Counted from the stretch's first letter, positions 27,104-38,816 are shown. The stretch: 64,000 bases of DNA from Herbaspirillum hiltneri N3 (GCF_001267925.1 NZ_CP011409.1:3100001-3164000); one strand, 5' to 3'. Notes: generated by a model from the sequence alone, not told the origin. Numbers and translations are program-made.

Positions 27104-28387
27104 ATGCGCGTCGTCATTCTGGGCAGCGGGGTCATCGGCGTCACCAGCGCCTACTATCTGGCCAAGGCCGGCCATCAGGTCACGGTGCTCGACCGCCAGC
27201 CGGGTCCGGCGCTGGAAACCAGCTTCGCCAACGCCGGCCAGATCTCGCCCGGCTACGCCTCGCCGTGGGCCGCGCCCGGCATTCCCCTGAAAGCCCTGAA
27301 ATGGATGTTTGAAGAACATGCACCGCTGGCGATCCGCCCGGACGGAACGTTCCAGCAGTTGCGCTGGATGTGGCAGATGCTGCGTAATTGCAGCGCCGAC
27401 CGTTATGCCGTCAACAAGGAACGCATGGTGCGCCTGGCTGAATACAGCCGCGACTGTTTCCGCGAATTGCGCGCCGCCACCGGCATCGATTACGAAGGCC
27501 GCCAGCAAGGCACGTTGCAGCTGTTCCGCACGCAAGAGCAGTTCGACGGCGCGGCCAAAGACATTGCCGTGCTGCGCCAGACCGGCGTGCCGTTCGAACT
27601 GTTGAGCCGCGACCAGCTGGCCGGCGCCGAACCCGCACTGGCGAAAGTCAGCCACAAGCTGACCGGCGGCTTGCGCCTGCCCAACGATGAAACCGGCGAC
27701 TGCAAGCTGTTCACCACCAAGCTGGCGAAAATGGCCGAAGAGCTCGGCGTGCAGTTCCGCTACGGCGTGGACATCCAGGCGCTGGCAGTGGCCGGCGACG
27801 ATATCGACGGGGTCGTGTGCGGCAAGGAGCTGGTGCGCGGCGATGCTTACGTGGTGGCGCTGGGTTCTTACTCCGCCAATTTCATGCGCCGCATCGTCGA
27901 CATCCCGGTCTATCCGTTGAAAGGCTATTCGATCACCGTGCCGGTGGTCGATTCGCAAGCCGCCCCGGTCTCGACCATCCTCGACGAAACCTACAAGATC
28001 GCCGTCACCCGCTTCGACAACCGTATCCGCGTGGGCGGCATGGCGGAAGTGGTGGGTTTCAACAAGGAACTCAACCCGAAGCGCCGCGCCACGCTGGAGC
28101 TGGTGGTCAACGATCTGTTCCCGGGCGCCGGCAATACCGCGCAAGCCAGCTTCTGGACCGGGCTGCGGCCGATGACGCCGGATGGCACCCCGATCGTCGG
28201 CGCCACGCCGCTGAACAACCTGTTCCTTAATACCGGCCACGGCACGCTCGGCTGGACCATGTCATGCGGCTCGGGCCGCTTGCTGGCGGATCTGATTTCG
28301 GGCAAGCGCCCGGCGATCGCTTCAGATGATTTATCGGTGGCGCGCTATCTTGGGCAGCGGCAATTTTCTTCAGCGGTCACGGCGTAA
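27104..28387 (+). CDS. dadA: D-amino acid dehydrogenase small subunit
   Basis: A 427-residue FAD enzyme (usual length about 430) that oxidises D-amino acids, mainly D-alanine, to keto acids and passes electrons to the respiratory chain. The dinucleotide-binding motif [23 protein letters not shown] is at the N-terminus (GxGxxG), which supports the start at 27104. [17 protein letters not shown] and [16 protein letters not shown] near the C-terminus are DadA hallmarks. No dadX racemase follows. A divergent Lrp-type regulator is probably its activator. Confidence 0.93.
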   Translation: MRVVILGSGVIGVTSAYYLAKAGHQVTVLDRQPGPALETSFANAGQISPGYASPWAAPGIPLKALKWMFEEHAPLAIRPDGTFQQLRWMWQMLRNCSADRYAVNKERMVRLAEYSRDCFRELRAATGIDYEGRQQGTLQLFRTQEQFDGAAKDIAVLRQTGVPFELLSRDQLAGAEPALAKVSHKLTGGLRLPNDETGDCKLFTTKLAKMAEELGVQFRYGVDIQALAVAGDDIDGVVCGKELVRGDAYVVALGSYSANFMRRIVDIPVYPLKGYSITVPVVDSQAAPVSTILDETYKIAVTRFDNRIRVGGMAEVVGFNKELNPKRRATLELVVNDLFPGAGNTAQASFWTGLRPMTPDGTPIVGATPLNNLFLNTGHGTLGWTMSCGSGRLLADLISGKRPAIASDDLSVARYLGQRQFSSAVTA

Positions 28388-28444
28388 GGCGCGGCAAGTC
28401 TTCACGTACATTTCTATTACATACGATACAAGCACCGCCTGCCG

Positions 28445-28472
28445 GGCCGAAGCTCCTTGCTTCGGCCTTTTT
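28445..28472 (+). terminator. Rho-independent terminator of dadA
   Basis: Eight base pairs GGCCGAAG / CTTCGGCC with a seven-base loop, followed by TTTTT. It lies about 60 bases after the dadA stop. Confidence 0.85.
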
Positions 28473-28671
28473 CGTTTGCGGATGCCTTTCCTGCTGGTGT
28501 CCGGCTGTAGGAAAAGTCTCACAAGCGCTATCTGCGCACGCTGACATTACCGCACGGGCAATCAGTCGATAATTGATCCGCCGCAGGGAATTCCCCCTGC
28601 CGCCACAACGAAAATAACGAAGACGCCACGCCTATCGGTGCCGCCTTCATTGTCCGCAAACGCAAGTCCTC

Positions 28672-29829
28672 TTGAAGAAAGACCTTCGTATGCACGCCCA
28701 AGCCCAGCGTCACGCCGACTGCCCTCCCGCCACGACGCCGCCCGTCCCCACTGCCAAACAAATGGCGCGCGAAAGCGGCCTGCGCTATGTCAACGACGAC
28801 ACGCCAGGCATCCTGCGCACCCGCAGCGACGGCGAGTTCACCTATACCGATGCCGATGGAAAAACCATCGACGACGACGCCACGCTGGCCCGCATCAAGG
28901 CCCTGGCGGTTCCGCCGGCATGGGAAGACGTATGGATTTGCCCCTGGGCCAACGGTCATATCCAGGCCACCGGCCGCGATGCCAGGCAACGCAAGCAATA
29001 TCGCTATCACGCGCGCTGGCGCATCGTGCGCGACGAGGTCAAGTACCAACGCATGATCGCTTTTGCGCATGCGCTGCCGCAGATCCGCAAGTGTCTTGAG
29101 CACGACCTGAAAAAAAAGGGCCTGAGCAAACAGAAGGTGCTGGCCACCGTGGTGTACCTGCTGCAGGCTACGCTGATGCGCGTCGGCAACGATGAGTACG
29201 CGCGCAACAACCAATCCTTCGGCATCACCACGCTGCGCAACCGCCATGTCAAGATCGACGGCCCCGACATCAAATTCCATTTCCGCGGCAAGAGCGGCGT
29301 GCAGCACTCGATCAAGCTGCACGATCCCTACATGGTGCGCATCGTCAGGAAACTGCTCGACCTGCCCGGTCAGGACCTGTTCCAGTATCTCGACGAAGAA
29401 GGCGAGACGCACACCATCGGTTCCGGCGACGTCAACGATTACCTGCACGAGATCACGGGCGAAGACTACACCGCCAAGGATTTCCGCACCTGGGCCGGGA
29501 CGGTGCTGGCGGCGCTGGCGCTGGATGAATTCCAGCAATTCGACTCGCATGCGCAAGCCAAGAAAAACATCGTGCAAGCGATCGAACATGTCGCCAAGAA
29601 GCTCGGCAACACCCCCACCATCTGTCGCAAATGCTACGTCCATCCGGACGTGATTTCATCGTATCTGGACGGCATGACGGCCAGCCGGCTCAAGGACCAG
29701 GTGCGCGACAACCTGGTGCAGGAAATGCATGCGCTGAGTCCGGAAGAAGCGGCCGTGCTGGCGCTGTTGCAGCAACGCTTGCAGCAGGAACAAAAGGATG
29801 CGAAGGCAGGAAAAAAGAAGGCGGCGTAA
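28672..29829 (+). CDS. DNA topoisomerase IB
   Basis: A 385-residue bacterial type IB topoisomerase that relaxes supercoils by a transient 3'-phosphotyrosine bond. Visible motifs are TLMRVGNDEYARNNQSFGITTLR (with the catalytic Arg), HSIKLHDPYMVRIV, KDFRTWAGT and the C-terminal CYVHPDVISSY (tyrosine nucleophile region). The start is either TTG at 28672 or the ATG six codons later. The protein is sporadic in bacteria and not essential. It is a single gene ending in a strong bidirectional hairpin. Confidence 0.9.
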   Translation: MKKDLRMHAQAQRHADCPPATTPPVPTAKQMARESGLRYVNDDTPGILRTRSDGEFTYTDADGKTIDDDATLARIKALAVPPAWEDVWICPWANGHIQATGRDARQRKQYRYHARWRIVRDEVKYQRMIAFAHALPQIRKCLEHDLKKKGLSKQKVLATVVYLLQATLMRVGNDEYARNNQSFGITTLRNRHVKIDGPDIKFHFRGKSGVQHSIKLHDPYMVRIVRKLLDLPGQDLFQYLDEEGETHTIGSGDVNDYLHEITGEDYTAKDFRTWAGTVLAALALDEFQQFDSHAQAKKNIVQAIEHVAKKLGNTPTICRKCYVHPDVISSYLDGMTASRLKDQVRDNLVQEMHALSPEEAAVLALLQQRLQQEQKDAKAGKKKAA

Positions 29830-29837
29830 AACAGGAC

Positions 29838-29869
29838 GGTGTCCGGCTTCCATCGGGAAGCCGGACACC
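29838..29869. terminator. Perfect hairpin between convergent topoisomerase and MFS genes
   Basis: A perfect stem of at least 13 pairs (GTGTCCGGCTTCC / GGAAGCCGGACAC) with loop ATCG. It lies 10-40 bases from both stop codons of the convergent genes. T runs are short, so it may act in both directions as a terminator or mRNA end stabiliser. Confidence 0.7.
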
Positions 29870-29881
29870 TCGGGAGAAAAA

Positions 29882-31117
29882 CTATGCCGTGGCCGGCACC
29901 CGCTCCAGCTTGGGCAGGAAAGCCGCCAGCAAACCAATCAGCGGCAGAAACGCGCACACCTGATAGACAAAGAAAATGTCGGTGACGTCGGCCAGCTTGC
30001 CCAGCAGCGCGGCGCCGATGCCGCCCATGCCGAACGCGAAACCGAAGAACAATCCCGAGACGGTGCCGACCTTGCCCGGCATCAGTTCCTGCGCAAACAC
30101 CAGGATCGCCGAGAACGCCGACGCCAGGATCATGCCGATGATCACCGTGAGCACGCCGGTCCAGAACAAATTGGCGTAAGGCAGCATCAGCGTGAACGGC
30201 GCCACACCCAAAATGGATACCCAGATCACCGCTTTGCGGCCGACGCGGTCGCCGATCGGCCCGCCCGCCACGGTGCCGATGGCGACCGCGAACAGGAACA
30301 CGAACAGGTGGATCTGCGCGTCCTGCACCGACAGCTGGAATTTGCTGATCAGGTAGAACGTGAAGTAGCTCGACAGGCTGGCCATGTAGAAGTACTTGGA
30401 AAAAATCAGCAGCAACAGAATGCCGACCGCCATGATGACCTTGTTGCGCGGCAGTTCGACGAAGCCGTGCGATTTCTTCTTCGGCTTGGTCTTGCCGGCC
30501 AGTTGCTGGCGCTGATACCAATGGCCGATCTGGCGCAGCACCACCATGGCGATCAGCGCCGCAATGGTGAACCAGGCAATGCTGCGCTGGCCGCCCGGGA
30601 TGATGATCCATGCGGCGAGCAACGGCCCCATCGCGCTGCCGGCGTTGCCGCCGACCTGGAACAGCGATTGCGCCAGGCCGTGGCGACCGCCCGAAGCCAT
30701 GCGCGCCACGCGCGACGCTTCAGGGTGGAATACCGATGAACCGGTGCCGACCAGGGCGGCGGCCACCAGCAGCACGCCGAAATTCGGCGCCACCGACAGC
30801 AGCAGCAGGCCGCACAGGGTGGAACCCATGCCAATGGCCAGCGAATACGGTTTCGGATGCTTGTCGGTATACAGGCCGACCAGCGGTTGCAGCAATGAGG
30901 CGGTGACCTGGAAGGTCAGCGTGATCAGGCCGATCTGGGCGAAACTCAGATGGAAGTTGCCCTTCAGCAGCGGATAAATCGCCAGCAGCAGCGACTGGAT
31001 CATGTCGTTGAGGAAGTGCGAAAAGCTGATCGCACCGAGAACGCGGAAGCCGGTCTTCTCGACGGCCTGCTGTTGGTTTGCCTGCGGCATTTCCGGCGGA
31101 TTGAGCGCTGTCTCCAT
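29882..31117 (-). CDS. MFS transporter, fosmidomycin-resistance (Fsr)-like
   Basis: A 411-residue major facilitator. The N-terminal ISFSHFLNDMIQSLLLAIYPLLK matches the Fsr subgroup, and GLYTDKHPKPYSLAIGMGST is its motif A region. TGSSVFHPEASRVARMASGGRHGLAQSLFQVGGNAGSAMGPLLAA is the strongest subgroup marker. It is likely a drug or metabolite exporter in the inner membrane. The actual substrate is unknown. It stands alone, convergent with topoisomerase IB. Confidence 0.88.
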   Translation of the reverse strand: METALNPPEMPQANQQQAVEKTGFRVLGAISFSHFLNDMIQSLLLAIYPLLKGNFHLSFAQIGLITLTFQVTASLLQPLVGLYTDKHPKPYSLAIGMGSTLCGLLLLSVAPNFGVLLVAAALVGTGSSVFHPEASRVARMASGGRHGLAQSLFQVGGNAGSAMGPLLAAWIIIPGGQRSIAWFTIAALIAMVVLRQIGHWYQRQQLAGKTKPKKKSHGFVELPRNKVIMAVGILLLLIFSKYFYMASLSSYFTFYLISKFQLSVQDAQIHLFVFLFAVAIGTVAGGPIGDRVGRKAVIWVSILGVAPFTLMLPYANLFWTGVLTVIIGMILASAFSAILVFAQELMPGKVGTVSGLFFGFAFGMGGIGAALLGKLADVTDIFFVYQVCAFLPLIGLLAAFLPKLERVPATA

Positions 31118-31219
31118 GATGGCCTGTCTGATAATTTTGGGGGAAACCGGAATTTTAGACCTGTTGGCCTTGCTTGTCTTTTGACGCCCCGTTTTGGGTC
31201 ATCCGGTCCCGGAGCGGCG

Positions 31220-31867
31220 TCAGCCGGCCTTGCGGAACGTGATGTTGTAGCGGCAATCGCCGGTCAGTGCATGCGCTCCCTGCGCCAGCGTGTCGACGCC
31301 ATGGAAACGCAGTCGCGCCGGACCGCCCCACACCACCACGTCGCCGCTCTCGAGGCGCATGCGCAGCGGCTTGTCGGCACGCCCGGCGCCGCCGAACAGG
31401 AAGGTCGCCGGCAAGCCCAGCGAGACCGAGACGATGGGCTGGGACATGTCGCGTTCATTCTTGTCCTGGTGCAGCGACATGCGCGCACCCGGCGTGTAGC
31501 GATTGATCAGGCAAGCATCCGGCAGGAAGTTGTGGAAACCGGCGGCGGCTGCGGCACGCTCGGCCAACGCCAGGAAAATGGCCGGCATCTCCGGCCAGGG
31601 TTGCTGCGACAGCGGATCCTCGCGCTGGTAGCGATAGCCGCGCCGGTCCGTTACCCAGCCCAGTTCACCGCAATTGCTCATCGCCACCGACATGGTGTAA
31701 CCGCCCGGCGTCTGCATCTGCCGGAACGGCGCCTGCGCGGTGACCTGCGCGATGGCTTCGATCAACGCCGCCGCGTCGTCCTCGGCATAGGCGCGCAGCC
31801 AGGTCGCGCCGTCGGCGATGTGTTCGATGGTCGGCGCGCGCAAGGCGGCAAACAGATCGCCTGTCAC
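31220..31867 (-). CDS. alkB: DNA oxidative demethylase AlkB
   Basis: A 215-residue Fe(II)/2-oxoglutarate dioxygenase that removes methyl groups from N1-methyladenine and N3-methylcytosine. Metal ligands lie in SLHQDKNE (H-x-D) and in the later RLRFHGV histidine. NRYTPGARM precedes them, and CRYNITFRKA contains the 2-oxoglutarate-binding arginine. The start overlaps the ada stop by 4 bases, so both are expressed together as an adaptive alkylation response. Confidence 0.93.
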   Translation of the reverse strand: MTGDLFAALRAPTIEHIADGATWLRAYAEDDAAALIEAIAQVTAQAPFRQMQTPGGYTMSVAMSNCGELGWVTDRRGYRYQREDPLSQQPWPEMPAIFLALAERAAAAAGFHNFLPDACLINRYTPGARMSLHQDKNERDMSQPIVSVSLGLPATFLFGGAGRADKPLRMRLESGDVVVWGGPARLRFHGVDTLAQGAHALTGDCRYNITFRKAG

Positions 31868-32970
31868 GACTTGCCGTCTCCTTCCCGCTCAAGCAAGGCC
31901 TGCTTGCGCTCCACGCCCCAGCGATAGCCGGACAGCGAACCATCCATGCGCACCACGCGGTGGCAAGGAATCAGCACCGCAATCGCGTTCGAGGCGCAGG
32001 CGCTGGCGACGGCGCGCACCGCTGTCGGACTGCCGATGCGCCCGGCGATGTCCGAATACGTCACGCGCTGCCCCGCCGGAATATCGCGCAAGGCTTGCCA
32101 CACGCGCTGCTGGAAAGCGGTGCCGCGCACATCGAGCGGCAGGTTGAGATCGCCTTGCGGCGACTCGATGAAGCCGATGACCTTGGCCACCAGTTTCTCA
32201 AACGCCGCATCGCCGCCGATCAGCTCGGCTTGCGGGAACTGGTCTTGCAGATCGCGCACCAGTTGATCGGGATCATCACCCAGCGTGATGGCGCAGACGC
32301 CTTTTTCCGTGGTCGCCACCAGAATCGCGCCGAGCCAGCATTGCGCCACCGCGAAACGAATCCGGGCGCCGCTGCCGCCGGCGCGATAAGCGCTCGGCGT
32401 CATGCCGAGGCGACCGCTGGATTCGGCGTAGAAGTGGCCGCTGGAATTGAAGCCGGCGTCGTACATGGCGTTGGTGACGCTGTCGCCCTGGACCAGTCCG
32501 GCACGCAGACGCTGCGCCCGCTGTGCGGCGGCGTAGGCCTTGGGCGTGACGCCGGTTTTTTCCTTGAAGACGCGATGAAAATGGAAGCGGCTCATGCCGG
32601 CGATCTGCGCCAGCTCATCCAGCGACGGCAAGTCTTCGGCTTGTTCGATGGCGCGACACACGGTGGCGATGGCCTGCGCCTGGCGTTCGCCCAGCGCGGC
32701 TTCGTTCGGCTTGCAGCGTTTGCAGGCGCGGAACCCGGCCTGCTCGGCCTGCACGCCGGTATCGTAGAAGGCGACGTTTTCGCGCCGCGCCTGGCGCGAC
32801 GGACACGATGGCCGGCAATACACGCCGGTGGTGCGCACGGCGTAATAAAAAGTGCCGTCGGCGGCCTTGTCGCGTTGCGTGACGGCCTGCCAGCGCTGGT
32901 CGTCGAGGCCGGCGGCGATCCTGGCAACAGCCGGGGAAGAATTGGTCTTGCGGGTAGGCATACTGAACAT
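31864..32970 (-). CDS. ada: Bifunctional methylated-DNA repair and AraC-type regulator Ada
   Basis: A 368-residue protein. The N-terminal Ada_Zn domain has the CRPSCPSR and CKRCKP cysteines, which take methyl from phosphotriesters and coordinate zinc. An AraC helix-turn-helix region follows (DELAQIAGMSRFHFHRVFKEKTGVTP). The C-terminal O6-alkylguanine transferase has the active cysteine in PCHRV. It activates itself and alkB after alkylation. Start is as shown; a slightly later Met (four codons in) is possible. Confidence 0.93.
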   Translation of the reverse strand: MFSMPTRKTNSSPAVARIAAGLDDQRWQAVTQRDKAADGTFYYAVRTTGVYCRPSCPSRQARRENVAFYDTGVQAEQAGFRACKRCKPNEAALGERQAQAIATVCRAIEQAEDLPSLDELAQIAGMSRFHFHRVFKEKTGVTPKAYAAAQRAQRLRAGLVQGDSVTNAMYDAGFNSSGHFYAESSGRLGMTPSAYRAGGSGARIRFAVAQCWLGAILVATTEKGVCAITLGDDPDQLVRDLQDQFPQAELIGGDAAFEKLVAKVIGFIESPQGDLNLPLDVRGTAFQQRVWQALRDIPAGQRVTYSDIAGRIGSPTAVRAVASACASNAIAVLIPCHRVVRMDGSLSGYRWGVERKQALLEREGDGKS

Positions 32971-33006
32971 GATGACACCTTTTGGTTACACGGTCATCGC
33001 AGTATA

Positions 33007-33045
33007 GAAAGCAGGAACCGGCCCGGCACTCCGGGCCTTGCTTTC
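33007..33045. other. Stem-loop between ada and the second Lrp gene
   Basis: GAAAGCA and TGCTTTC enclose GGCCCGG-CACT-CCGGGCC with an internal bulge. It lies 40 bases past the stop of the Lrp gene and may end its transcript before the ada promoter. Confidence 0.45.
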
Positions 33046-33084
33046 AAATCCGGTGCAGCAAATCAGGACGAACTCAGGAAGCGC

Positions 33085-33603
33085 TCAGGAAGAAAACTTG
33101 ATGCGCTGGCGGCTTTGCGCCGGTTGCGTGACGTGGTCCAGCGGCAGCACGTGCGAATGCTTGACCTGCTTCATCGTGATGTTGGACTTGACGTTGGTGA
33201 CGCCGGGCAAACGCAGCAAACGCGTCATCATGAACTCGGAAAACGCTGCCAGATCGGGGGCGACGATGCGCAGGATATAATCCGCTTCGCCGGTGATCGA
33301 AAAGCACTCCATGATTTCCGGCATGTCCTGCACCGCTTCTTCGAACTGGATGCCGCGCGTTTCGCCCTGGCGGTCCAGCGTGACATTGGTGAAGGCAGTG
33401 ACGCCGAGGCCGATCACGGCCGGGTCCAGCACTGCGGTGTAGCGCTCGATCACGTGGGCTTCTTCCAGCCGCTGCACGCGGCGGCTGATCTGCGACGTGG
33501 AAAGATGGACTTTCTGTCCGAGGGCGCTGTTGGTGATGTGTCCGTCGCGCTGCAATTCGGCCAGCAAGGCCAGATCAAACCGGTCTACGGTGATTGTGCT
33601 CAT
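33085..33603 (-). CDS. Lrp/AsnC-family regulator, probably of hppD
   Basis: A 172-residue regulator from ATG 33603 (MSTITVDRFDLALLAELQRDGHITN). The winged helix has KVHLSTSQISRRVQRLEEAHVI, and the RAM domain has ECFSITGEADYILRIVAPDL. It is divergent from hppD, with a well-formed inverted repeat in the gap. This suggests it controls tyrosine/phenylalanine catabolism and its own gene. A longer frame to 33684 would run through the operator and is rejected. Confidence 0.9.
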   Translation of the reverse strand: MSTITVDRFDLALLAELQRDGHITNSALGQKVHLSTSQISRRVQRLEEAHVIERYTAVLDPAVIGLGVTAFTNVTLDRQGETRGIQFEEAVQDMPEIMECFSITGEADYILRIVAPDLAAFSEFMMTRLLRLPGVTNVKSNITMKQVKHSHVLPLDHVTQPAQSRQRIKFSS

Positions 33604-33616
33604 AACGCCCTCTTTT

Positions 33617-33643
33617 ATGCATAAATTTGAACAATTTGTGCAT
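33617..33643. promoter_or_regulatory. Inverted repeat operator between lrp-type gene and hppD
   Basis: ATGCATAAATT and AATTTGTGCAT form 11-base arms (one mismatch) around a five-base spacer. It lies 14 bases before the regulator start codon. Size and AT-rich core resemble Lrp-family sites. Confidence 0.6.
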
Positions 33644-33785
33644 GATACCGCGAATAATGCGCGAATAACAATCACATTTTGCACTTCTCCTGCAATAAAC
33701 TGGCTTTACACATACCAGCACGGAGCGAGTGCGAGGGATTCATGCCGACACTGCGCGGGCCCGCTCCGAACATCAGGAGACCACG

Positions 33786-34880
33786 ATGGGCCAAATCACG
33801 CAAATTTCTTCCTCCCGCAGCAGCACCGATCTGTTCGACAACCCCATGGGCACCGACGGTTTCGAGTTCGTCGAATACGCCGCGCTGGATCCGCTGCCGA
33901 TTGCCGCCGTGCTGGAATCGATGGGCTTTTCCGCGGTGGCTCGCCACCGCTCCAAGAATGTCACGCTGTACCGCCAGGGCCAGATCAATTTCATCATCAA
34001 CGCCGAGCCTGACAGCAAGGCCATCGAATTCGCCAAGGTCCACGGCGCCTCGGTCAACGCCATGGCGTTCCGCGTCAAGGACGCCGCCGCGGTCTACAAG
34101 CGCGCGCTGGAAATGGGCGCCGAGGGCGTGCCGGCCAAGCTCGGTCCGATGGAGCTGAACATCCCCGCCATCAAGGGCATCGGCGGCTCCCTGCTGTACC
34201 TGGTGGATCGCTATGGCGAGCGCGGTTCGATCTACGACATCGACTTTGAATTTTTCCCCGGCGTCGAGCGCAATCCGGTCGGCGTCGGCCTGACCTATAT
34301 CGATCATCTGACCCACAACGTCGTGCGCGGCGCGATGGATATCTGGTCGTCGTTCTACGAGCGCCTGTTCAACTTCCGCGAAATCAAGTATTTCGATATC
34401 GAGGGCAAGCTGACCGGCCTGAAATCGCGTGCGATGACGAGCCCGTGCGGCAAGATCCGCATCCCGATCAACGAGAGCGCCGACGACAAGTCGCAGATCG
34501 AGGAATTCATCAAGCAATACAACGGCGAAGGCATCCAGCACATCGCCTTGGGCACCGACGACATCTACCGGACCGTTCGCACGCTGTATCAGCGCAAGGT
34601 GCCGCTGCAGGACACCATCAATACCTACTACGACCTGGTCGAACGCCGCATCCCGGGCCACAAGGAAGACCTGGCTGCACTGCGCGAACTGAAGATCCTG
34701 ATCGACGGCGCACCGACCGAAGGCCAGGGCTTGCTGCTGCAGATCTTCACGCAGACGCTGATCGGACCGATCTTCTTCGAGATCATCCAGCGCAAGGGCA
34801 ATGACGGTTTTGGGGAAGGCAATTTCAAGGCCTTGTTCGAATCGATCGAGCTGGACCAGATCCGGCGCGGCGTGATTTAA
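33786..34880 (+). CDS. hppD: 4-hydroxyphenylpyruvate dioxygenase
   Basis: A 364-residue Fe(II) dioxygenase that converts 4-hydroxyphenylpyruvate to homogentisate in tyrosine breakdown. Two vicinal-oxygen-chelate domains are seen. The second holds iron ligands in YIDHLTHNV and [10 protein letters not shown], and the last ligand, Glu, in [12 protein letters not shown]. The ATG at 33786 gives the known start [11 protein letters not shown]. No homogentisate genes are adjacent, so the rest of the pathway lies elsewhere. Confidence 0.95.
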   Translation: MGQITQISSSRSSTDLFDNPMGTDGFEFVEYAALDPLPIAAVLESMGFSAVARHRSKNVTLYRQGQINFIINAEPDSKAIEFAKVHGASVNAMAFRVKDAAAVYKRALEMGAEGVPAKLGPMELNIPAIKGIGGSLLYLVDRYGERGSIYDIDFEFFPGVERNPVGVGLTYIDHLTHNVVRGAMDIWSSFYERLFNFREIKYFDIEGKLTGLKSRAMTSPCGKIRIPINESADDKSQIEEFIKQYNGEGIQHIALGTDDIYRTVRTLYQRKVPLQDTINTYYDLVERRIPGHKEDLAALRELKILIDGAPTEGQGLLLQIFTQTLIGPIFFEIIQRKGNDGFGEGNFKALFESIELDQIRRGVI

Positions 34881-34903
34881 CGGTATCAAAAATCAATGCC
34901 ATG

Positions 34904-34936
34904 ACGGCGTGCCCGCTCTTGCCGGCACGCCGTTTT
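34904..34936 (+). terminator. Rho-independent terminator of hppD
   Basis: Ten base pairs ACGGCGTGCC / GGCACGCCGT with a ten-base loop, then TTTT, just after the hppD stop. Confidence 0.8.
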
Positions 34937-35006
34937 GCATTTCGGCCTCAAGAAATCGCCTGAAGCGCCGTAAAAGAAGCAGGACTCATATCTGCGAGGG
35001 AAATCC

Positions 35007-35294
35007 ATGCCTGCCAGCGCTCCATTCGGAAAATACGCCGCCCACGCCGCTTCTGCCGTGGTGGAAGACATCTCCGAGCGCATAGGGCAACTGACCCGCC
35101 AGATCCGCGATTTGCAACAGCAGTCGCAAGCCCTGCTGTCGTCGCTTCCCGAGCAGGACCTGACGCAACTGCGCCAGCGCATTCAATCGCACTATCAGGA
35201 AATCTTCCGCCTGGAAAAGGAAAAGGCGCGCTCGCGCAACCGCCACGGCAGCTATCTCAGCGTCGTGCTGTCGGTCGCTACCTGCAGCGCCTGA
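35007..35294 (+). CDS. Small hypothetical coiled-coil protein
   Basis: A 95-residue protein with start ATG 35007 after GAGGGAAA (good ribosome-binding site). The middle (ISERIGQLTRQIRDLQQQSQALLSSL) and the following LTQLRQRIQSHYQEIFRLEKEKARS have heptad-like leucines, so a coiled coil is likely. I do not recognise a family. It lies alone between hppD and the PaiB-like gene. Confidence 0.6.
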   Translation: MPASAPFGKYAAHAASAVVEDISERIGQLTRQIRDLQQQSQALLSSLPEQDLTQLRQRIQSHYQEIFRLEKEKARSRNRHGSYLSVVLSVATCSA

Positions 35295-35311
35295 ACCGCC
35301 AGCCCTTTTCC

Positions 35312-35953
35312 CTATTCCGTCTTTGCCCGGCTCGCCACCAGCGCAGCCATCTCATCCGCTTCCGGCTGCCCGAGACTGCGCAAACCGGCGACCACGCCCG
35401 CCTTGTTTTGCGCCGGCTGGTTCTGGCTGACCTTCCATTTGCCGGTCAGTGAAGTGATGACGATCTCGATACCCACCACCGCACTGAGCATTTTTTCGAT
35501 GTAGTCGGCGGGCGCGTCGTCCGGCGACCACGGTTGCGGCATCGCCGCTTCATGACGCGCCGTAAGGCGGGTCAGTTGCGCGCGCAGCCATTCGATATCG
35601 TCGACGATGCGCAACGGGCCGGCGGCATGCACGACCGCGTAATTCCAGGTCGGCACGGCCTTGCCGTTTTCTTTTTTGGAGGGATACCAGCCCGGGGAAA
35701 TGTAGGCCTCGCTGCCTTGGAAAATCGCCAGCGCGCCGCTCTCCGGCACGTGCTCGCGCCACACCGGATTGGCGCGCGCGACGTGGCCGCGCAGCACGCC
35801 GTGTGCGCCTTCATCTGGACTCAGCAACAGCGGAATATGGTCGGCGTTGAGACCGGAAGGCGTCAGCGTGGTCAGCGTCGACAAGGGGTGCGCCTGCATC
35901 AGGCGATGCAGGACATCACGATCGGATTCGGCAAAATGGCTGGGTAGGTACAC
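35312..35953 (-). CDS. PaiB-like FMN-binding regulator
   Basis: A 213-residue protein of the PaiB/FMN_bind_2 family. The split-barrel N-terminal half has MYLPSHFAESDRDVLHRLMQAHPLSTL, PSGLNADHIPLLL and a YISPGWYPSKKENGKAVPTWNY core that is diagnostic. KWKVSQNQPAQNKAGVVAGLR is the C-terminal signature. PaiB in Bacillus represses degradative enzymes and sporulation genes; here the role may simply be flavin-linked. It converges with the small gene before it. Confidence 0.85.
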   Translation of the reverse strand: MYLPSHFAESDRDVLHRLMQAHPLSTLTTLTPSGLNADHIPLLLSPDEGAHGVLRGHVARANPVWREHVPESGALAIFQGSEAYISPGWYPSKKENGKAVPTWNYAVVHAAGPLRIVDDIEWLRAQLTRLTARHEAAMPQPWSPDDAPADYIEKMLSAVVGIEIVITSLTGKWKVSQNQPAQNKAGVVAGLRSLGQPEADEMAALVASRAKTE

Positions 35954-36103
35954 GTGTTTCCCTCGCTGTGATCGGCTTGATGCAGGCTCCCTGCAAGCGA
36001 TCTACTGTACCCGACCCTGCCGACTTTTCACAGGAGGCAAAACACGCGACAATGCCGGCCGCACGTTGCGAAAAACTCGACAACCCGCAACCGGCAATGC
36101 CGT

Positions 36104-37589
<1,486 letters not shown>

Positions 37590-37593
<4 letters not shown>

Positions 37594-38816
37594 CGTGGAA
37601 GCTCCACATGAGGACGCGTCGCCGGCAACAGGCCCTGCGGACGCCACATCATCATCAGCACCATCACCAGGCCGAAAATCAGCATGCGGTATTCGGCAAA
37701 GCTGCGCGCCACTTCCGGCAGGATGGTCAGCAGGATCGCCGCCAGGATCACGCCCAGCTGCGAGCCCATGCCGCCCAGCACCACGATCGCCAGGATCAGC
37801 GCCGACTCGATGAAGGTAAACGATTCCGGATTCACCAGTCCCTGGCGTGCGGCGAAGAAGCTGCCCGCCAGGCCGGCGAACGCCGCGCCCAGCGTAAATG
37901 CCGACAGCTTGATCTTGGTCGGATTGATGCCCAGCGAACGGCAGGCGATTTCGTCGTCGCGCAGGGCTTCCCACGCACGACCCATCGGCATGCGAATCAG
38001 GCGGCTGGTCACGAAATACGTGAACAGCACCAGCAGCAGCGCGACGAAGTACAGGAAGATCACCATGTGGCCGCCCTGGTAAGTCAGGCCCAGCATGTCG
38101 TGGAAGGTGGTGCCGCCTTCGACGCTGGCGCTGCGCGCCATTTCGATGCCGAACACGGTCGGTTTCGGAATCCCCGAGACGCCGTCGGGACCGCCGGTCA
38201 GCGAAGTCATGTTGTTGAGCAGCAAGCGGATGATTTCACCGAAGCCCAAGGTCACGATGGCCAGGTAATCGCCGCGCAGACGCAGCACCGGGAAACCGAG
38301 GATGAAGCCGAACAGCGCCGACATCCCGGCCGCAATCGGCAGGCATTCCCAGAATGTGAAACCGAAGTACTGGTTCAGCAAGGCGTAGGTATAGCCGCCC
38401 ACCGCATAGAAACCGACATAGCCGAGATCGAGCAGGCCGGCGAAACCGACCACAATATTCAGGCCGAGACCGAGAATCACGTAGATCAGCGCCAGCGTCA
38501 CCACGTCGACGTTGCCGCGCGAACCGAAGAACGGCCACACCAGCGCAACCGCAAAGAGGAACAGCAAGGCGTAGCGCTGCTGGCGCGGCTGCAGTTGCGG
38601 CAGCGCCGGCAGGCGCACTTTCTTCGTGCTGCGCGCCAGCGTCGGCTTGATCAGCTGAAACACGAACACCACCAGCACGGCGATCAGCACCGGGGTCCAG
38701 TGGGCATTGAGTACCACGCGATAGCCTTCGAGCTGCAACTGCAGGCCGAGCATCGGCGTGGTCAGGATGGCGGTCAGGATCGCCGCCGCCACGGCGTTTT
38801 TAAGTGTAATCGGCAT
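37590..38816 (-). CDS. livM: Branched-chain amino acid ABC transporter permease LivM
   Basis: A 408-residue inner-membrane permease (LivM, longer than LivH). The N-terminal extension has about three extra helices, then the permease core. Motifs include [44 protein letters not shown] and the cytoplasmic loop [39 protein letters not shown]. It pairs with LivH. Confidence 0.92.

Noticed and set aside
28528..29643. A 371-residue minus-strand frame
   Set aside because: It is antisense to topoisomerase IB, which has all family motifs.
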